Shown in pieces: positions 1 through 7,311 of a stretch of 64,000 nucleotides of DNA (the stretch's first letter is position 1; each line of letters opens with the position of its first letter). Under the pieces are notes generated by a model. That model worked only from the letters and a program-made list of their open reading frames with translations, was not told the DNA's origin and did not search any database. Origin of the DNA: 20CM-2-55-15 sp964633285. Lineage in GTDB: Bacteria; Acidobacteriota; Terriglobia; 20CM-2-55-15. The stretch is from the NCBI GenBank assembly GCA_964633285.1, contig CAZWGA010000022.1, positions 16,240-80,239 on the forward strand. Direction: 5' to 3'. The translations under genes and the position numbers were made by a program.

Positions 1-2
1 GA

Positions 3-194
3 ATCCGCGAACAACTGGTCGCGTCCGGCAAGGCCGAGCGACATTATCTGCATCCGAAGTCCGGCTGGATTACCTGTCACATGAGGCGGGAAGAGGACGC
101 CGAGATCATCGTCGAATTATTTCGGCTGAATTACCGGCGTCCCTGGCTTCAAAAGCTGTCGAGCGGGCAGGCTCAGGCAAGCGCTTTGCCGTAG
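3..194 (+). CDS. Luciferase-family (DUF5519-like) protein, C-terminal fragment
   Basis: Reading frame open from the window edge to a TAG stop at 192..194, giving 63 residues. The visible tail contains HPKSGWITCHMR followed by EEDAEIIVELFRLNYRR, which resembles the C-terminal half of the luciferase-family/DUF5519 proteins (a His-Pro-x-Ser-Gly-Trp strand, then an Asp-rich helix ending in LFRLNY). The start lies outside the window. The last 22 bases overlap the convergent dienelactone hydrolase gene. The family call rests on motif recall only, and the function of such proteins is poorly known. Confidence 0.5.
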   Translation: MREQLVASGKAERHYLHPKSGWITCHMRREEDAEIIVELFRLNYRRPWLQKLSSGQAQASALP

Positions 195-571
195 AGCGCG
201 AGCAAACGGCCCCATGCCCTCTCGGCCTCCGCCTCGTTGTAAACGCTCGAATCCGGAGCGCACCATCCATGTGCCCCTTTGTAGACTTCGATCTCGGCAG
301 ACACGTTGGCCTTCGCGAACGTATCTTTCATGACAGTTTTGTCATTGGGTCTCGACATGTCGTCGTTTGAGGCGATGGCGACGAGGAATTGAGCCTTTGT
401 TTTCGCAGCCTNNNNNNNNNNNNNNNNNNNNNNNNNNNNNNNNNNNNNNNNNNNNNNNNNNNNNNNNNNNNNNNNNNNNNNNNNNNNNNNNNNNNNNNNN
501 NNNNNNNNNNNTCACCAAACCGAGAGCTTCGAACTCCTGTTTGTCTTTTCAAAACGATCCTGATCGCACAT
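173..571 (-). CDS. Dienelactone hydrolase family protein, split by gap and frameshifted
   Basis: Two pieces of one gene flank the N gap. The C-terminal piece (173..411) is in frame up to the gap and reads like the end of an alpha/beta-hydrolase of the DLH family: AQFLVAIASNDDMSRPND, then VYKGAHGWCAPD with the catalytic His in GAHGW, then a terminal AERAW helix. The N-terminal piece begins at ATG 571 behind a good AAGGAG at 579..584 and reads MCDQDRFEK, as many exported DLH proteins begin. After that the frame breaks. Adding one A in the A4 run (546..549) restores KDKQEFEALGLV, so a one-base deletion is likely. Family members have roughly 280-300 residues, so the true gap is probably about 0.5 kb rather than 100 bases. 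Confidence 0.7.
412..511. other. Assembly gap (100 N)
   Basis: A run of exactly 100 Ns is the usual placeholder for a scaffold gap of unknown size. It falls inside the dienelactone hydrolase gene. Judging from the missing part of that protein, the true distance is likely several hundred bases. Confidence 0.97.
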
Positions 572-666
572 ATCCTTGCTCCTTATCGACCTGATTTTTG
601 CGGTAGCCCGCACGCATTTTGCCGACATTCTACTTTGTCGGAGGGCAGCGTTCCAGTTCATCGAGA

Positions 667-999
667 CTACCGAAAATTGACGATCGTCAGGACGTCGCCG
701 TCTCGGGCTTGAATGCGGCCACCCACGAGGACCAAACCGCGGCCGAAGCACATCCGGACGCGAAAAATTGTAGCGGGAGCTTCGTTGCCCGATCTGTCGC
801 GAATGCGGACGAGGGCCTTCGGATTTGTCCGGAGCCACCGCGCAAATCCGTCGCGGCTCGCTTCGTCCGCGTGGTGAACCAGAAGTGCGGATGGCTCCTG
901 CCCCTGCGTGAAAGTCTCCAGGACTCTGACAGACACCGCGGCCGGCTCGACCGGTCTGCGGAAAAGCTGAGCAAAAAACACGCGCCGGTTGAATGTCAT
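667..999 (-). CDS. Hypothetical protein (110 aa), coupled to ORF6N gene
   Basis: Starts at ATG 999 behind AAAGGAG with good spacing and overlaps the stop of the upstream ORF6N gene by 4 bases (ATGA), so it is probably translated by coupling. The product is small, basic and soluble, without signal peptide or membrane segment. The N-terminal half has a VRVLETFTQGQEPSALLVHH strand-helix pattern. The C-terminal half alternates short beta strands (PATIFRVRMCFGRGLVLVGG, then VLTIVNF), which suggests a small beta-barrel or OB-like fold. I do not recognise the family. It is the last gene of the comM-ORF6N run. Confidence 0.6.
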   Translation of the reverse strand: MTFNRRVFFAQLFRRPVEPAAVSVRVLETFTQGQEPSALLVHHADEASRDGFARWLRTNPKALVRIRDRSGNEAPATIFRVRMCFGRGLVLVGGRIQARDGDVLTIVNFR

Positions 1000-1586
1000 T
1001 TGTGCTCCTTTCTTCCGCGCGGGTTTCCGGCCGTAATGAATCCGATCGGCCTGGTTGTCTTCTCGGGAATTGCAATCAGCGCACGAATGGCTTCGAAGAC
1101 CTGCTGGAAGCGGTGGTCGTATCGCGTTTCGAGTTCATCGATGCGGCGCGACAGTTCGGCGTATTCCGCGAGTACTGCGCGCATCTTCACGAACGCGCGC
1201 ACGACATAGACGCTGGCTTCAATCGCAATGTTGCTTTTGAGAACGCTGGCCAGCATGATTGCGCCGTGCTCGGTGAACACGTGAGGCGGATGTTTGATAT
1301 TGCTTCCTTTCTTCAAGGTCGCAATTTGCGACCTTGAAGCGGCAATCTCTTTCGCTTCGGCCAGAGTTAATCGAAATGCAAAGTCTGCAGGGAAACGTTT
1401 GCGGTTCCTCCGAAGTTGTTCATTGAGCCGCTTCGTTGTGACGCCGTACAGTCTGGCCAGATCGTGGTCCAGCATCACTCTGTGTCCGCGTACGACAACG
1501 ATTTGTTCTTGTACAGCAGCCACCGTATTCAGACGATTTGCGGACTTAATCAGCATGGGTTTTGGCATCGCGCTCTTCGTCTTCAT
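996..1586 (-). CDS. ORF6N domain-containing protein
   Basis: A 196-residue protein. Residues about 25-110 match the ORF6N domain found in phage antirepressors and stand-alone bacterial proteins: IVVVRGHRVMLDHDLARLYG, then TKRLNEQLRRNRKRFPADF and FTEHGAIMLASVL. The family is thought to bind DNA, often as the N-terminal part of KilA-N/ORF6N regulators. The remainder, about residues 125-170 (AEYAELSRRIDELETRYDHRF), looks like a coiled coil, as in solitary ORF6N proteins. The gene overlaps comM by 4 bases upstream and the 110-aa gene by 4 bases downstream. No other phage gene lies nearby, so this looks like a domesticated or cargo gene rather than a prophage. Confidence 0.88.
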   Translation of the reverse strand: MKTKSAMPKPMLIKSANRLNTVAAVQEQIVVVRGHRVMLDHDLARLYGVTTKRLNEQLRRNRKRFPADFAFRLTLAEAKEIAASRSQIATLKKGSNIKHPPHVFTEHGAIMLASVLKSNIAIEASVYVVRAFVKMRAVLAEYAELSRRIDELETRYDHRFQQVFEAIRALIAIPEKTTRPIGFITAGNPRGRKEHK

Positions 1587-3118
1587 AGCCAGAGATTCCG
1601 ATCCAGCGTGCGGTATTGCACAGCTTCAGAGAGATGCTTTGGCTCGATGTCTTCAGCGCCTTCAAGATCGGCGATCGTCCGGGCCACTTTCAAAATGCGA
1701 TCGTAGCCTCGAGCCGAGAACCCCAGTTTGGTCACTGCGTTTTCCACGATTTTTTCGCAGTCCGGTGTGAGCACGCAGTACTTGCGAATGTGCCGCGGAC
1801 CCATCTGCGCATTCGAGTAGATGTGTTCGTCGAAGAAACGCCGCAGTTGGGTGTTGCGGGCTGCGATCACGCGATGGCGGATCGTCTCCGACGATTCGGC
1901 GGACCGAGGGCCGGCAAGATCTTTGTACGGTACAGCCGGAACGTCGACTTGAATATCGATGCGATCCATCAACGGACCCGAGATCTTGGACATGTAGCGC
2001 TGGATTTGCGGCGGCGTGCAGAAACACTCCCGCCTGAAATCGTTCGCGAACCCGCACGGACAGGGATTCATCGCTGCGATCAGAACAAACGAAGCCGGGA
2101 ACGTGAGCGTCATCTGGGCTCGGGCGATCGTGACTCTTCGGTCCTCCAGAGGTTGCCGCAAAACTTCAAGAACATTCCGCGGGAACTCCGGAAGCTCGTC
2201 GAGAAACAGGACGCCGTTGTGCGCCATGCTGACCTCTCCGGGACGCGGGATCGGACCGCCTCCGACAAGACCTGCATCGGAGATCGTGTGATGCGGCGAA
2301 CGAAACGGACGCGATGAAATCAATCCGCTCTCTGATGGAAGCAGGCCCGTCACCGAATGGATGCGCGTCGTCTCCAGGCTTTCTTCGAAACTCATCGGCG
2401 GAAGAATGGTCGGTATGCGTTTCGCGAGCATCGTCTTTCCCGCTCCAGGTGATCCGACGAGCAGCATGTTGTGACCGCCCGCCATGGCAACTTCGATCGC
2501 TCGCTTGGCGTGGAATTGTCCGCGGACATCGCGAAAGTCTTCTGTTCGACGGTGCGTTTCCGGCGTTGCCAGACTACCCTCGTTGCGGACCGGTTCGATC
2601 GGACGCGTCCCATTGATGAACTCCACCACTTCGGTGAGTGTTCGCACGGGATATACGGCAACACCTTCGACGACGGAGGCTTCTCGAGCGTTTCCCAGTG
2701 GAACAAGAAGGTGCGGAATCTTTCCATCGCGAGCGAGCATCGCGATGGAAAGAGCGCCTTTGACGGGCCTCAACTTCCCGTCCAGCGAAAGCTCACCCAC
2801 CATCAAATAATCGGAAAGGTCCTGTTTGGCCAGAAGCCCGTGGCCGCCCAGAATCCCGATTGCCATGGGAAGATCGAAGGCCGAACCTTCTTTCTTCACA
2901 TCGGCGGGCGCTAAATTGATAACGATGCATTGATAAGGCGAACCGAATCCATTGTTCCGGATCGCGGGAATGACGCGATTCCGCGATTCCCGCACAGCAG
3001 TATCGGGCAGGCCGACAATTCGAAATTGGCCATTGCCTCCCGTGGAAATATTGACTTCGACATCGACAAGATAAGCTTCGATGCCATAAACGGCAGCACT
3101 CCGAGTTTTGAAAAGCAT
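1583..3118 (-). CDS. comM: YifB/ComM family Mg chelatase-like AAA+ ATPase
   Basis: A full-length 511-residue member of the YifB/ComM family. Residues 1-170 form the Lon-protease-like S5 domain, the Walker A motif GSPGAGKT is at 222-229, and the chelatase-type AAA+ core follows (HNGVLFLDELPEF is the Walker B region, MNPCPCGF the sensor region). The C-terminal helical lid ends with YRTLDRNLW. In naturally competent bacteria ComM is a hexameric helicase that promotes branch migration during integration of incoming DNA, and it also occurs in many species not known to be competent. ATG 3118 is the natural start. It heads a three-gene run with 4-bp overlaps. Confidence 0.95.
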   Translation of the reverse strand: MLFKTRSAAVYGIEAYLVDVEVNISTGGNGQFRIVGLPDTAVRESRNRVIPAIRNNGFGSPYQCIVINLAPADVKKEGSAFDLPMAIGILGGHGLLAKQDLSDYLMVGELSLDGKLRPVKGALSIAMLARDGKIPHLLVPLGNAREASVVEGVAVYPVRTLTEVVEFINGTRPIEPVRNEGSLATPETHRRTEDFRDVRGQFHAKRAIEVAMAGGHNMLLVGSPGAGKTMLAKRIPTILPPMSFEESLETTRIHSVTGLLPSESGLISSRPFRSPHHTISDAGLVGGGPIPRPGEVSMAHNGVLFLDELPEFPRNVLEVLRQPLEDRRVTIARAQMTLTFPASFVLIAAMNPCPCGFANDFRRECFCTPPQIQRYMSKISGPLMDRIDIQVDVPAVPYKDLAGPRSAESSETIRHRVIAARNTQLRRFFDEHIYSNAQMGPRHIRKYCVLTPDCEKIVENAVTKLGFSARGYDRILKVARTIADLEGAEDIEPKHLSEAVQYRTLDRNLWL

Positions 3119-3216
3119 GTGATTTGTGGTGGGATAGTGGGCAGGGCGAAATCAGTTTAAGAAGAGGACGCCTTCACTGCAAGCATGAATTCATTCAACC
3201 CCAGCGAGAAAAAACC

Positions 3217-3435
3217 GTGAAGGCGTTCGCAATTTCATGGGCGCTTATTCGTTATTACTTCCGCCTGGTTCCCGGTGATTGGTATCGCAGGCCGCCGTTT
3301 ATTCCATGGCCTCCGCCGATGTACATTCAATGGAGGTTGAAAACCGCGTACGGCAGGAACCGCCCTTCATGGCCTCACGTACTGCGTGATGTCTGGCAAT
3401 TCGGCGACTGGCTTCGCACCTTCGACAAGAATTGA
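3217..3435 (+). CDS. Small W/P-rich hypothetical protein
   Basis: A 72-residue product if GTG 3217 is used; the frame is open further upstream but that part has no protein-like character. The composition is striking: WYRRPPFIPWPPPMYIQWRL, then KTAYG and WQFGDWLRTF. I recall similar short Pro/Trp-rich proteins ending in a W-x-x-R-F helix from acidobacterial genomes, without known function. No signal peptide or membrane helix is visible. The stop is 2 bases before the Nudix ATG and overlaps a possible TTG start, so the two are probably cotranscribed. The exact start is uncertain because no strong ribosome binding site is visible. Confidence 0.6.
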   Translation: MKAFAISWALIRYYFRLVPGDWYRRPPFIPWPPPMYIQWRLKTAYGRNRPSWPHVLRDVWQFGDWLRTFDKN

Positions 3436-3437
3436 GC

Positions 3438-3833
3438 ATGTCTTTTCCCATAAAGCAGTCGATCGCGGTGATGATCTCGAATGGCGATCGCATACTGATC
3501 ATCCGCCGGCCGGATGACGACGACGAACTTCCGGGGATATGGGGACTTCCGGCGGGATCTTTCCGGACAGGAGAATCCGTTGGCGATCTCATCGGCAGAA
3601 TTGGTGAAGAGAAACTCGGCGTGACGCTCGTCGCTCGAGAAAAACTCGCTGAAGGCGTTCAAGTCCGCGCGAGCTATCGGCTGGAGATGGAGCTTTGGGA
3701 TGCCGAAATGAGAGGGGTTCCCAAACATCCGGAATGGCGATGGGGAGAAATCGGGGAACTGAAACCCGGAGCAGGTTCAGGATCGCTTTGCTGCGAACTC
3801 GCTATAAAACGCAAAGGCCGCGTCAGCGGATAA
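3438..3833 (+). CDS. Nudix-fold protein with degraded Nudix box
   Basis: A 131-residue protein with the Nudix fold: ILIIRRPDDDDELPGIWGLP strand and loop, then a box that reads GSFRTGESVGDLIGRIGEEK followed by LGV. The consensus is Gx5Ex7REUxEExGU. G, the first E, R, one E and the final GV are present, but the E after R is Ile and one E of the EE pair is Lys. Those glutamates normally bind the catalytic metal, so hydrolase activity is doubtful. ATG 3438 is preferred; an in-frame TTG at 3432 overlaps the previous stop. The 3' end and stop codon lie inside a long inverted repeat. Confidence 0.75.
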   Translation: MSFPIKQSIAVMISNGDRILIIRRPDDDDELPGIWGLPAGSFRTGESVGDLIGRIGEEKLGVTLVAREKLAEGVQVRASYRLEMELWDAEMRGVPKHPEWRWGEIGELKPGAGSGSLCCELAIKRKGRVSG

Positions 3834-3885
3834 TTGCGTTTTTCGCCAGGGACGGTAGCGGAGAAAGCAATTACTGACGCGGCCT
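3815..3885. terminator. Long inverted repeat between convergent nudix and fabH
   Basis: AGGCCGCGTCAG (3815..3826) pairs perfectly with CTGACGCGGCCT (3874..3885), and inside it TAATTGC (3831..3837) pairs with GCAATTA (3867..3873). The 4-base bulge CGGA lies on one side and a loop of about 29 bases closes the structure. The left arm covers the end and stop codon of the Nudix gene. A position between two convergent genes suits a bidirectional terminator, though there is no immediate T-run. A REP-like mobile palindrome is an alternative. Confidence 0.6.
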
Positions 3886-3953
3886 GTTAATCTTGCGCTT
3901 ACAACCAATAGACCGGCGAAATTCTCAGAAAATACAATTTTTTTTGGCCGGGT

Positions 3954-4949
3954 TTATATTTCCCACCGGAGCAGGAGGCTGCCCCATGTGAAACCGGCTC
4001 CAAAGCTGGCTAAAAGGATGAGATCTTTCTTCTGAATCTTATTAGATTCAAAGGCTTCCGAGAGGCAAATAGGAATCGTGGCGGCGGTGGTATTGGCATA
4101 CTTATCAATATTGATAGCCACCTGAGAGTCTTCCAGACCCATTTTTTCTACAGCAGCATTAATAATCCGCAGGTTTGCCTGATGGGGAATATATAGTTTG
4201 AGATCTTTTGCCGTAAGTCCATGTTTTTCCAAAAGTTCGCGCGAGATCTCCGACATTCCCCGCACGGCAAACTTGAACACGTTGCGGCCATCCTGATGGA
4301 CGAAGTGCATTTTCTTTTCAATGGTTTCCGAGCTTGTTGGGTTCAGGCTCCCCCCGCCGGGCATGAAGAGGAACTGGCCGCCGCCGCCATCGCTCCGAAG
4401 CAGCGAATCCATGATCCCGCATTCGCCGTCTTCGGCAGGTTCCAGCAAAACCGCGCCCGCACCGTCACCGAATAAAACGCAGGTCGCCCGATCCTGGAAA
4501 TCAATGATGGATGTCATCACATCCGCTCCGATCACCAGGACTCGCTTGTGCGTGCCCGTGCATACAAACTGAACTCCCGTCGCAAGCGCATATATGAAAC
4601 CCGAGCAGGCTCCCGACAGATCGAATCCCCATGCCTTCCGCGCGCCAATTTTTGTTTGAACCAGACAAGCAGTGGACGGGAAAAACATGTCCGGAGTCAC
4701 TGTTGCCACAATAATCAGATCGATATCGGAAGGATCGAGTCCTCTTTTTTCCAGAAGGCGTTTCGCAGCCGCGGCCGCCAAATCGCTGGTCGCCTGGCCT
4801 TTTTCGACGACGCGGCGTTCACGAATGCCGGTTCGTTCGACAATCCATTCATCGGAGGTATCTACTTTTTTTTCGAGATCCTTGTTTGTGACTCGGCGTT
4901 CAGGAACGAAGTGGCTGACGGCGGTGATTTTGGCTCGGCTCGTACTCAA
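3954..4949 (-). CDS. fabH: 3-oxoacyl-[acyl-carrier-protein] synthase III (FabH)
   Basis: A 331-residue ketoacyl synthase III that condenses acetyl-CoA (or a branched acyl-CoA) with malonyl-ACP to start fatty acid synthesis. The catalytic triad is visible: Cys115 in DLSGACSGF, His in IPHQANLRI and Asn in YANTTAATIP. The C-terminal glycine loop GAGFTWGSLLL is intact, and DTSDEWIVERTGIRERR near the N-terminus is typical. The start is a TTG at 4949 behind GAGGGA about 8 bases upstream; no better ATG exists near the family start. It is divergent from the ferredoxin gene and convergent with the Nudix gene. Confidence 0.95.
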   Translation of the reverse strand: MSTSRAKITAVSHFVPERRVTNKDLEKKVDTSDEWIVERTGIRERRVVEKGQATSDLAAAAAKRLLEKRGLDPSDIDLIIVATVTPDMFFPSTACLVQTKIGARKAWGFDLSGACSGFIYALATGVQFVCTGTHKRVLVIGADVMTSIIDFQDRATCVLFGDGAGAVLLEPAEDGECGIMDSLLRSDGGGGQFLFMPGGGSLNPTSSETIEKKMHFVHQDGRNVFKFAVRGMSEISRELLEKHGLTAKDLKLYIPHQANLRIINAAVEKMGLEDSQVAINIDKYANTTAATIPICLSEAFESNKIQKKDLILLASFGAGFTWGSLLLRWEI

Positions 4950-5100
4950 TAATGTTCCCTCTTCAGCATTTCAAACCGCCGAACTTAACACACTCCGACT
5001 GCGTGTTACAATCGCGAGTTCCGTCGCGCATGTACATCGAACGAATCCTTCGTTTTGGGGTACAATGGACGCCGGAACTTTGACAGGAGTGCACTGAGAC

Positions 5101-5484
5101 GTGGCATACGATCCGAAAAAAGCAAATCCGACCCTGATTATTCCTGAAGCGCCTGCCAAGATCACTCGCAAGAAAAAGAAGCCCAAGGAGATTGCGGTGG
5201 TGATCCCGGACAACTGCACCGGTTGTGAAGCCTGCGTCAGTTTTTGTCCGGTCGATTGCATTGAACACACTCCCCGCGATAATTCGGACGGCATCAATGT
5301 GATTGTGCCGAACGTGCAAATCCGCTTCGACGAGTGCATCGGCTGCAAGATCTGCGTGAACGTTTGCGAACGCATGGCATGGGATGCCATCGAGATGTGG
5401 CCGGCGGAACGCGTTGAGGAATTCTTCGAGATCAAGCTCCACGACAAGTACGAAGACGCCGTCGCCGCCTACGAGCAGAAATAG
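5101..5484 (+). CDS. 4Fe-4S dicluster ferredoxin
   Basis: A 127-residue protein with two ferredoxin-type cluster motifs: NCTGCEACVSFCP and ECIGCKICVNVCE. The second lacks the usual terminal Pro but keeps four Cys. A 30-residue Lys-rich N-terminal arm (ITRKKKKPKE) precedes the Fe-S core, and a C-terminal helix follows (ERVEEFFEIK). It probably carries electrons in the cytoplasm; the partner is not visible here. The start is GTG 5101 with AGGAG 11 bases upstream. A TACAAT at 5061..5066 could be its -10 element. The stop is only 1 base from the stop of the convergent YpdA-like gene. Confidence 0.9.
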   Translation: MAYDPKKANPTLIIPEAPAKITRKKKKPKEIAVVIPDNCTGCEACVSFCPVDCIEHTPRDNSDGINVIVPNVQIRFDECIGCKICVNVCERMAWDAIEMWPAERVEEFFEIKLHDKYEDAVAAYEQK

Positions 5485-5485
5485 T

Positions 5486-6466
5486 TCAGACGACCGTTTC
5501 CGATTTTGCGATCACCTGCATCAATACCTCGCCGTGAAATCGTCCGTTTTCGATAAAGACTTCTCCGTTTTGCCGTCCGCCCACAACTGATCCCGCCAGA
5601 TAAACGCCTGCTATGTTGGTTTCGAAAGTTTGAGGATTGTGTTCGGCGCGCAGTGTGTCGTTGTCGTAGCGAACGCCAAGCTGATCGAAGAATTTCATAG
5701 TGGGGTGATAGCCCGTCATGGCGAAGACGTGCTGAGCGGGGATTCCGCGAACACTTCCGTTCTGGGCAACTCTGACCTGGCCGGCTGTAATTTCCAAAAC
5801 CTTGGAGTTGAAGTAGGGAGCGATCTCGCCTTTCTTGAAACGGTTTTCAATATCCGGCCGGACCCAATATTTCACGGTCGGTCCCATTTCCGATCCGCGA
5901 TGTATAAGCGACACTCTTGCCCCGCCGCGGAACAAGTCGAGCGCCGCTTCAGCGGCTGAGTTCTTTCCACCAATCACCACCACGTCGCGGTCGTAAAAGG
6001 GATGTGCCTCGGTAAAGTAATGGGACACGTGCGGCAGGTCTTCGCCCGGGACGCCCATGAGATTGGGGTTGTCGTAGTATCCGATCGAAATGACGATATT
6101 CCGCGCATCGTAAACCGAACTTGTTGTTTGAACGGAAAAATGATGGTGCCGCGTCTGCTCGATGCTGAGCGCTTCTTCATATTGATGAACGCGAAGCTTG
6201 TACGACGCGACAACTTTTCTGTAATACTTCAGCGCCTCATTGCGGGTGGGTTTTTCGCGTTCGGATACGAGGGGAATTCCGCCGATCTCGAGGAGTTCCG
6301 GAGTCGTGAAAAAAACCATCTGAGTCGGGAAGTGCAGAATCGAATTGGTGATCCCTCCCTTTTCAAGGACGAGGTGGCGGAGTCCATGTTTCCTGGCCTC
6401 TATTGCCGCAGCGAGTCCCGATGGACCCGCGCCAACGATGATGACATCGAGTATTTCCCGGCTCAT
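5486..6466 (-). CDS. ypdA: YpdA-like FAD/NAD(P)-binding disulfide reductase
   Basis: A 326-residue flavoprotein. FAD-binding Rossmann motif GAGPSGLAAAIEA is near residue 12 and a second, NAD(P)H-binding Rossmann motif VVVIGGKNSAAEAALDL lies mid-protein, where YpdA proteins carry GGKNSA. The C-terminal VYLAGSVVGG segment closes the FAD site. YpdA reduces oxidised bacillithiol in Firmicutes, and homologues occur in Acidobacteriota and Bacteroidota. ATG 6466 overlaps the stop of the dapF-like gene by 4 bases, which fixes the start although the frame is open far upstream. It is the last gene of the 14-gene minus-strand run. The exact substrate here is inferred. Confidence 0.85.
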   Translation of the reverse strand: MSREILDVIIVGAGPSGLAAAIEARKHGLRHLVLEKGGITNSILHFPTQMVFFTTPELLEIGGIPLVSEREKPTRNEALKYYRKVVASYKLRVHQYEEALSIEQTRHHHFSVQTTSSVYDARNIVISIGYYDNPNLMGVPGEDLPHVSHYFTEAHPFYDRDVVVIGGKNSAAEAALDLFRGGARVSLIHRGSEMGPTVKYWVRPDIENRFKKGEIAPYFNSKVLEITAGQVRVAQNGSVRGIPAQHVFAMTGYHPTMKFFDQLGVRYDNDTLRAEHNPQTFETNIAGVYLAGSVVGGRQNGEVFIENGRFHGEVLMQVIAKSETVV

Positions 6467-7311
6467 GACGCGTCCAGATAATTCCCTTCCGCAACGATGT
6501 TTGCTGTTGACGTCAATTGAAGACGTCCGTTCTCCGGCCATTCCACCACGAGTTTGCCGGCTTTTGTATGGACTGTGACTTTTCGTTCTGTTTTTCGATT
6601 CAATATCGAAGCCACGGTTGCCCCGCAGGAGCCTGTTCCTGACGCGTAGGTCCGCCCGACACCGCGTTCCCAGAAAGCAACTTCGATTTCTCGCGGGTTT
6701 AAGACACGAATGAATTCGACATTGGTTCGCCGTGGAAACGCAGGATGGCGTTCGAGCACAGGCCCGATCTGAGCGATATATGAATCGTTGATGTCCTCTA
6801 CGAACAGCGAACAATGCGGGTTTCCCGTCGAGCAAGCCGTGATCGCGAGGGGTTTTCCGTTCGCCGGCAAGGAATAGTTCACGACCCGGTCCATCGGTTC
6901 GGCGGCAACAAAGGGAATGTCGGCAGGAGCGAGTTTCGGTTCGCCCATGTCTGCTTCGTACTGTCCGCTTCTTCTTCGAAGCACGTAGTCACCGGAAACA
7001 GTCTGCAGGCGAATTTCTTCTTTCGGCCAGTGTCCCGACTCGATCAGGTAGGCGGCCATGCAGCGCAGGCCGTTTCCCGAACATTCGGCTTCGCTGCCGT
7101 CGCAATTGAAAATGCGCAGCCTGAAAACATCCTGATCGAGTTTCCAGAGAATCAGGCCATCGCCCCCGACTCCGAAATGACGATGGCAAATCCGGCGGGC
7201 CAGTTCCGCGTAGTCGTTTGGAACCCGGTCGCTGTGCGCGACAAGGATGAAATCGTTTCCGAGCGCGTGCGTCTTAATGAACGGGATCACGAAATGTTTC
7301 TCCTGGACCGC
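6463..7311 (-). CDS. dapF: Diaminopimelate epimerase-like protein with Ser at both catalytic Cys positions
   Basis: A 282-residue protein with the two mirror-image domains of DapF. Typical motifs are THALGNDFI, FNCDGSEAEC followed by SGNGLRC, STGNPHCSLFV and ERGVGRTYASGTGSCGA. In characterised DapF the racemising cysteines lie just before GNG (QCGNGARC) and in ACGTG or ACGSG. Here both positions are Ser, although a Cys sits one residue before the first and another four residues after the second. True epimerase activity is therefore uncertain. ATG 7311 is preferred; ATG 7317 and GTG 7347 are also possible, and all overlap the end of mgtC. It overlaps ypdA by 4 bases. Confidence 0.82.
   Translation of the reverse strand, partial: AVQEKHFVIPFIKTHALGNDFILVAHSDRVPNDYAELARRICHRHFGVGGDGLILWKLDQDVFRLRIFNCDGSEAECSGNGLRCMAAYLIESGHWPKEEIRLQTVSGDYVLRRRSGQYEADMGEPKLAPADIPFVAAEPMDRVVNYSLPANGKPLAITACSTGNPHCSLFVEDINDSYIAQIGPVLERHPAFPRRTNVEFIRVLNPREIEVAFWERGVGRTYASGTGSCGATVASILNRKTERKVTVHTKAGKLVVEWPENGRLQLTSTANIVAEGNYLDAS

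Noticed and set aside
996..1586. ORF6N gene as evidence for a prophage
   Set aside because: No other phage genes, integrase or attachment sites lie nearby and the gene is coupled to comM.
5038..5066. TACAAT at 5061..5066 as a complete ferredoxin promoter
   Set aside because: No acceptable -35 element lies 16-18 bases upstream, so only the -10-like word can be noted.
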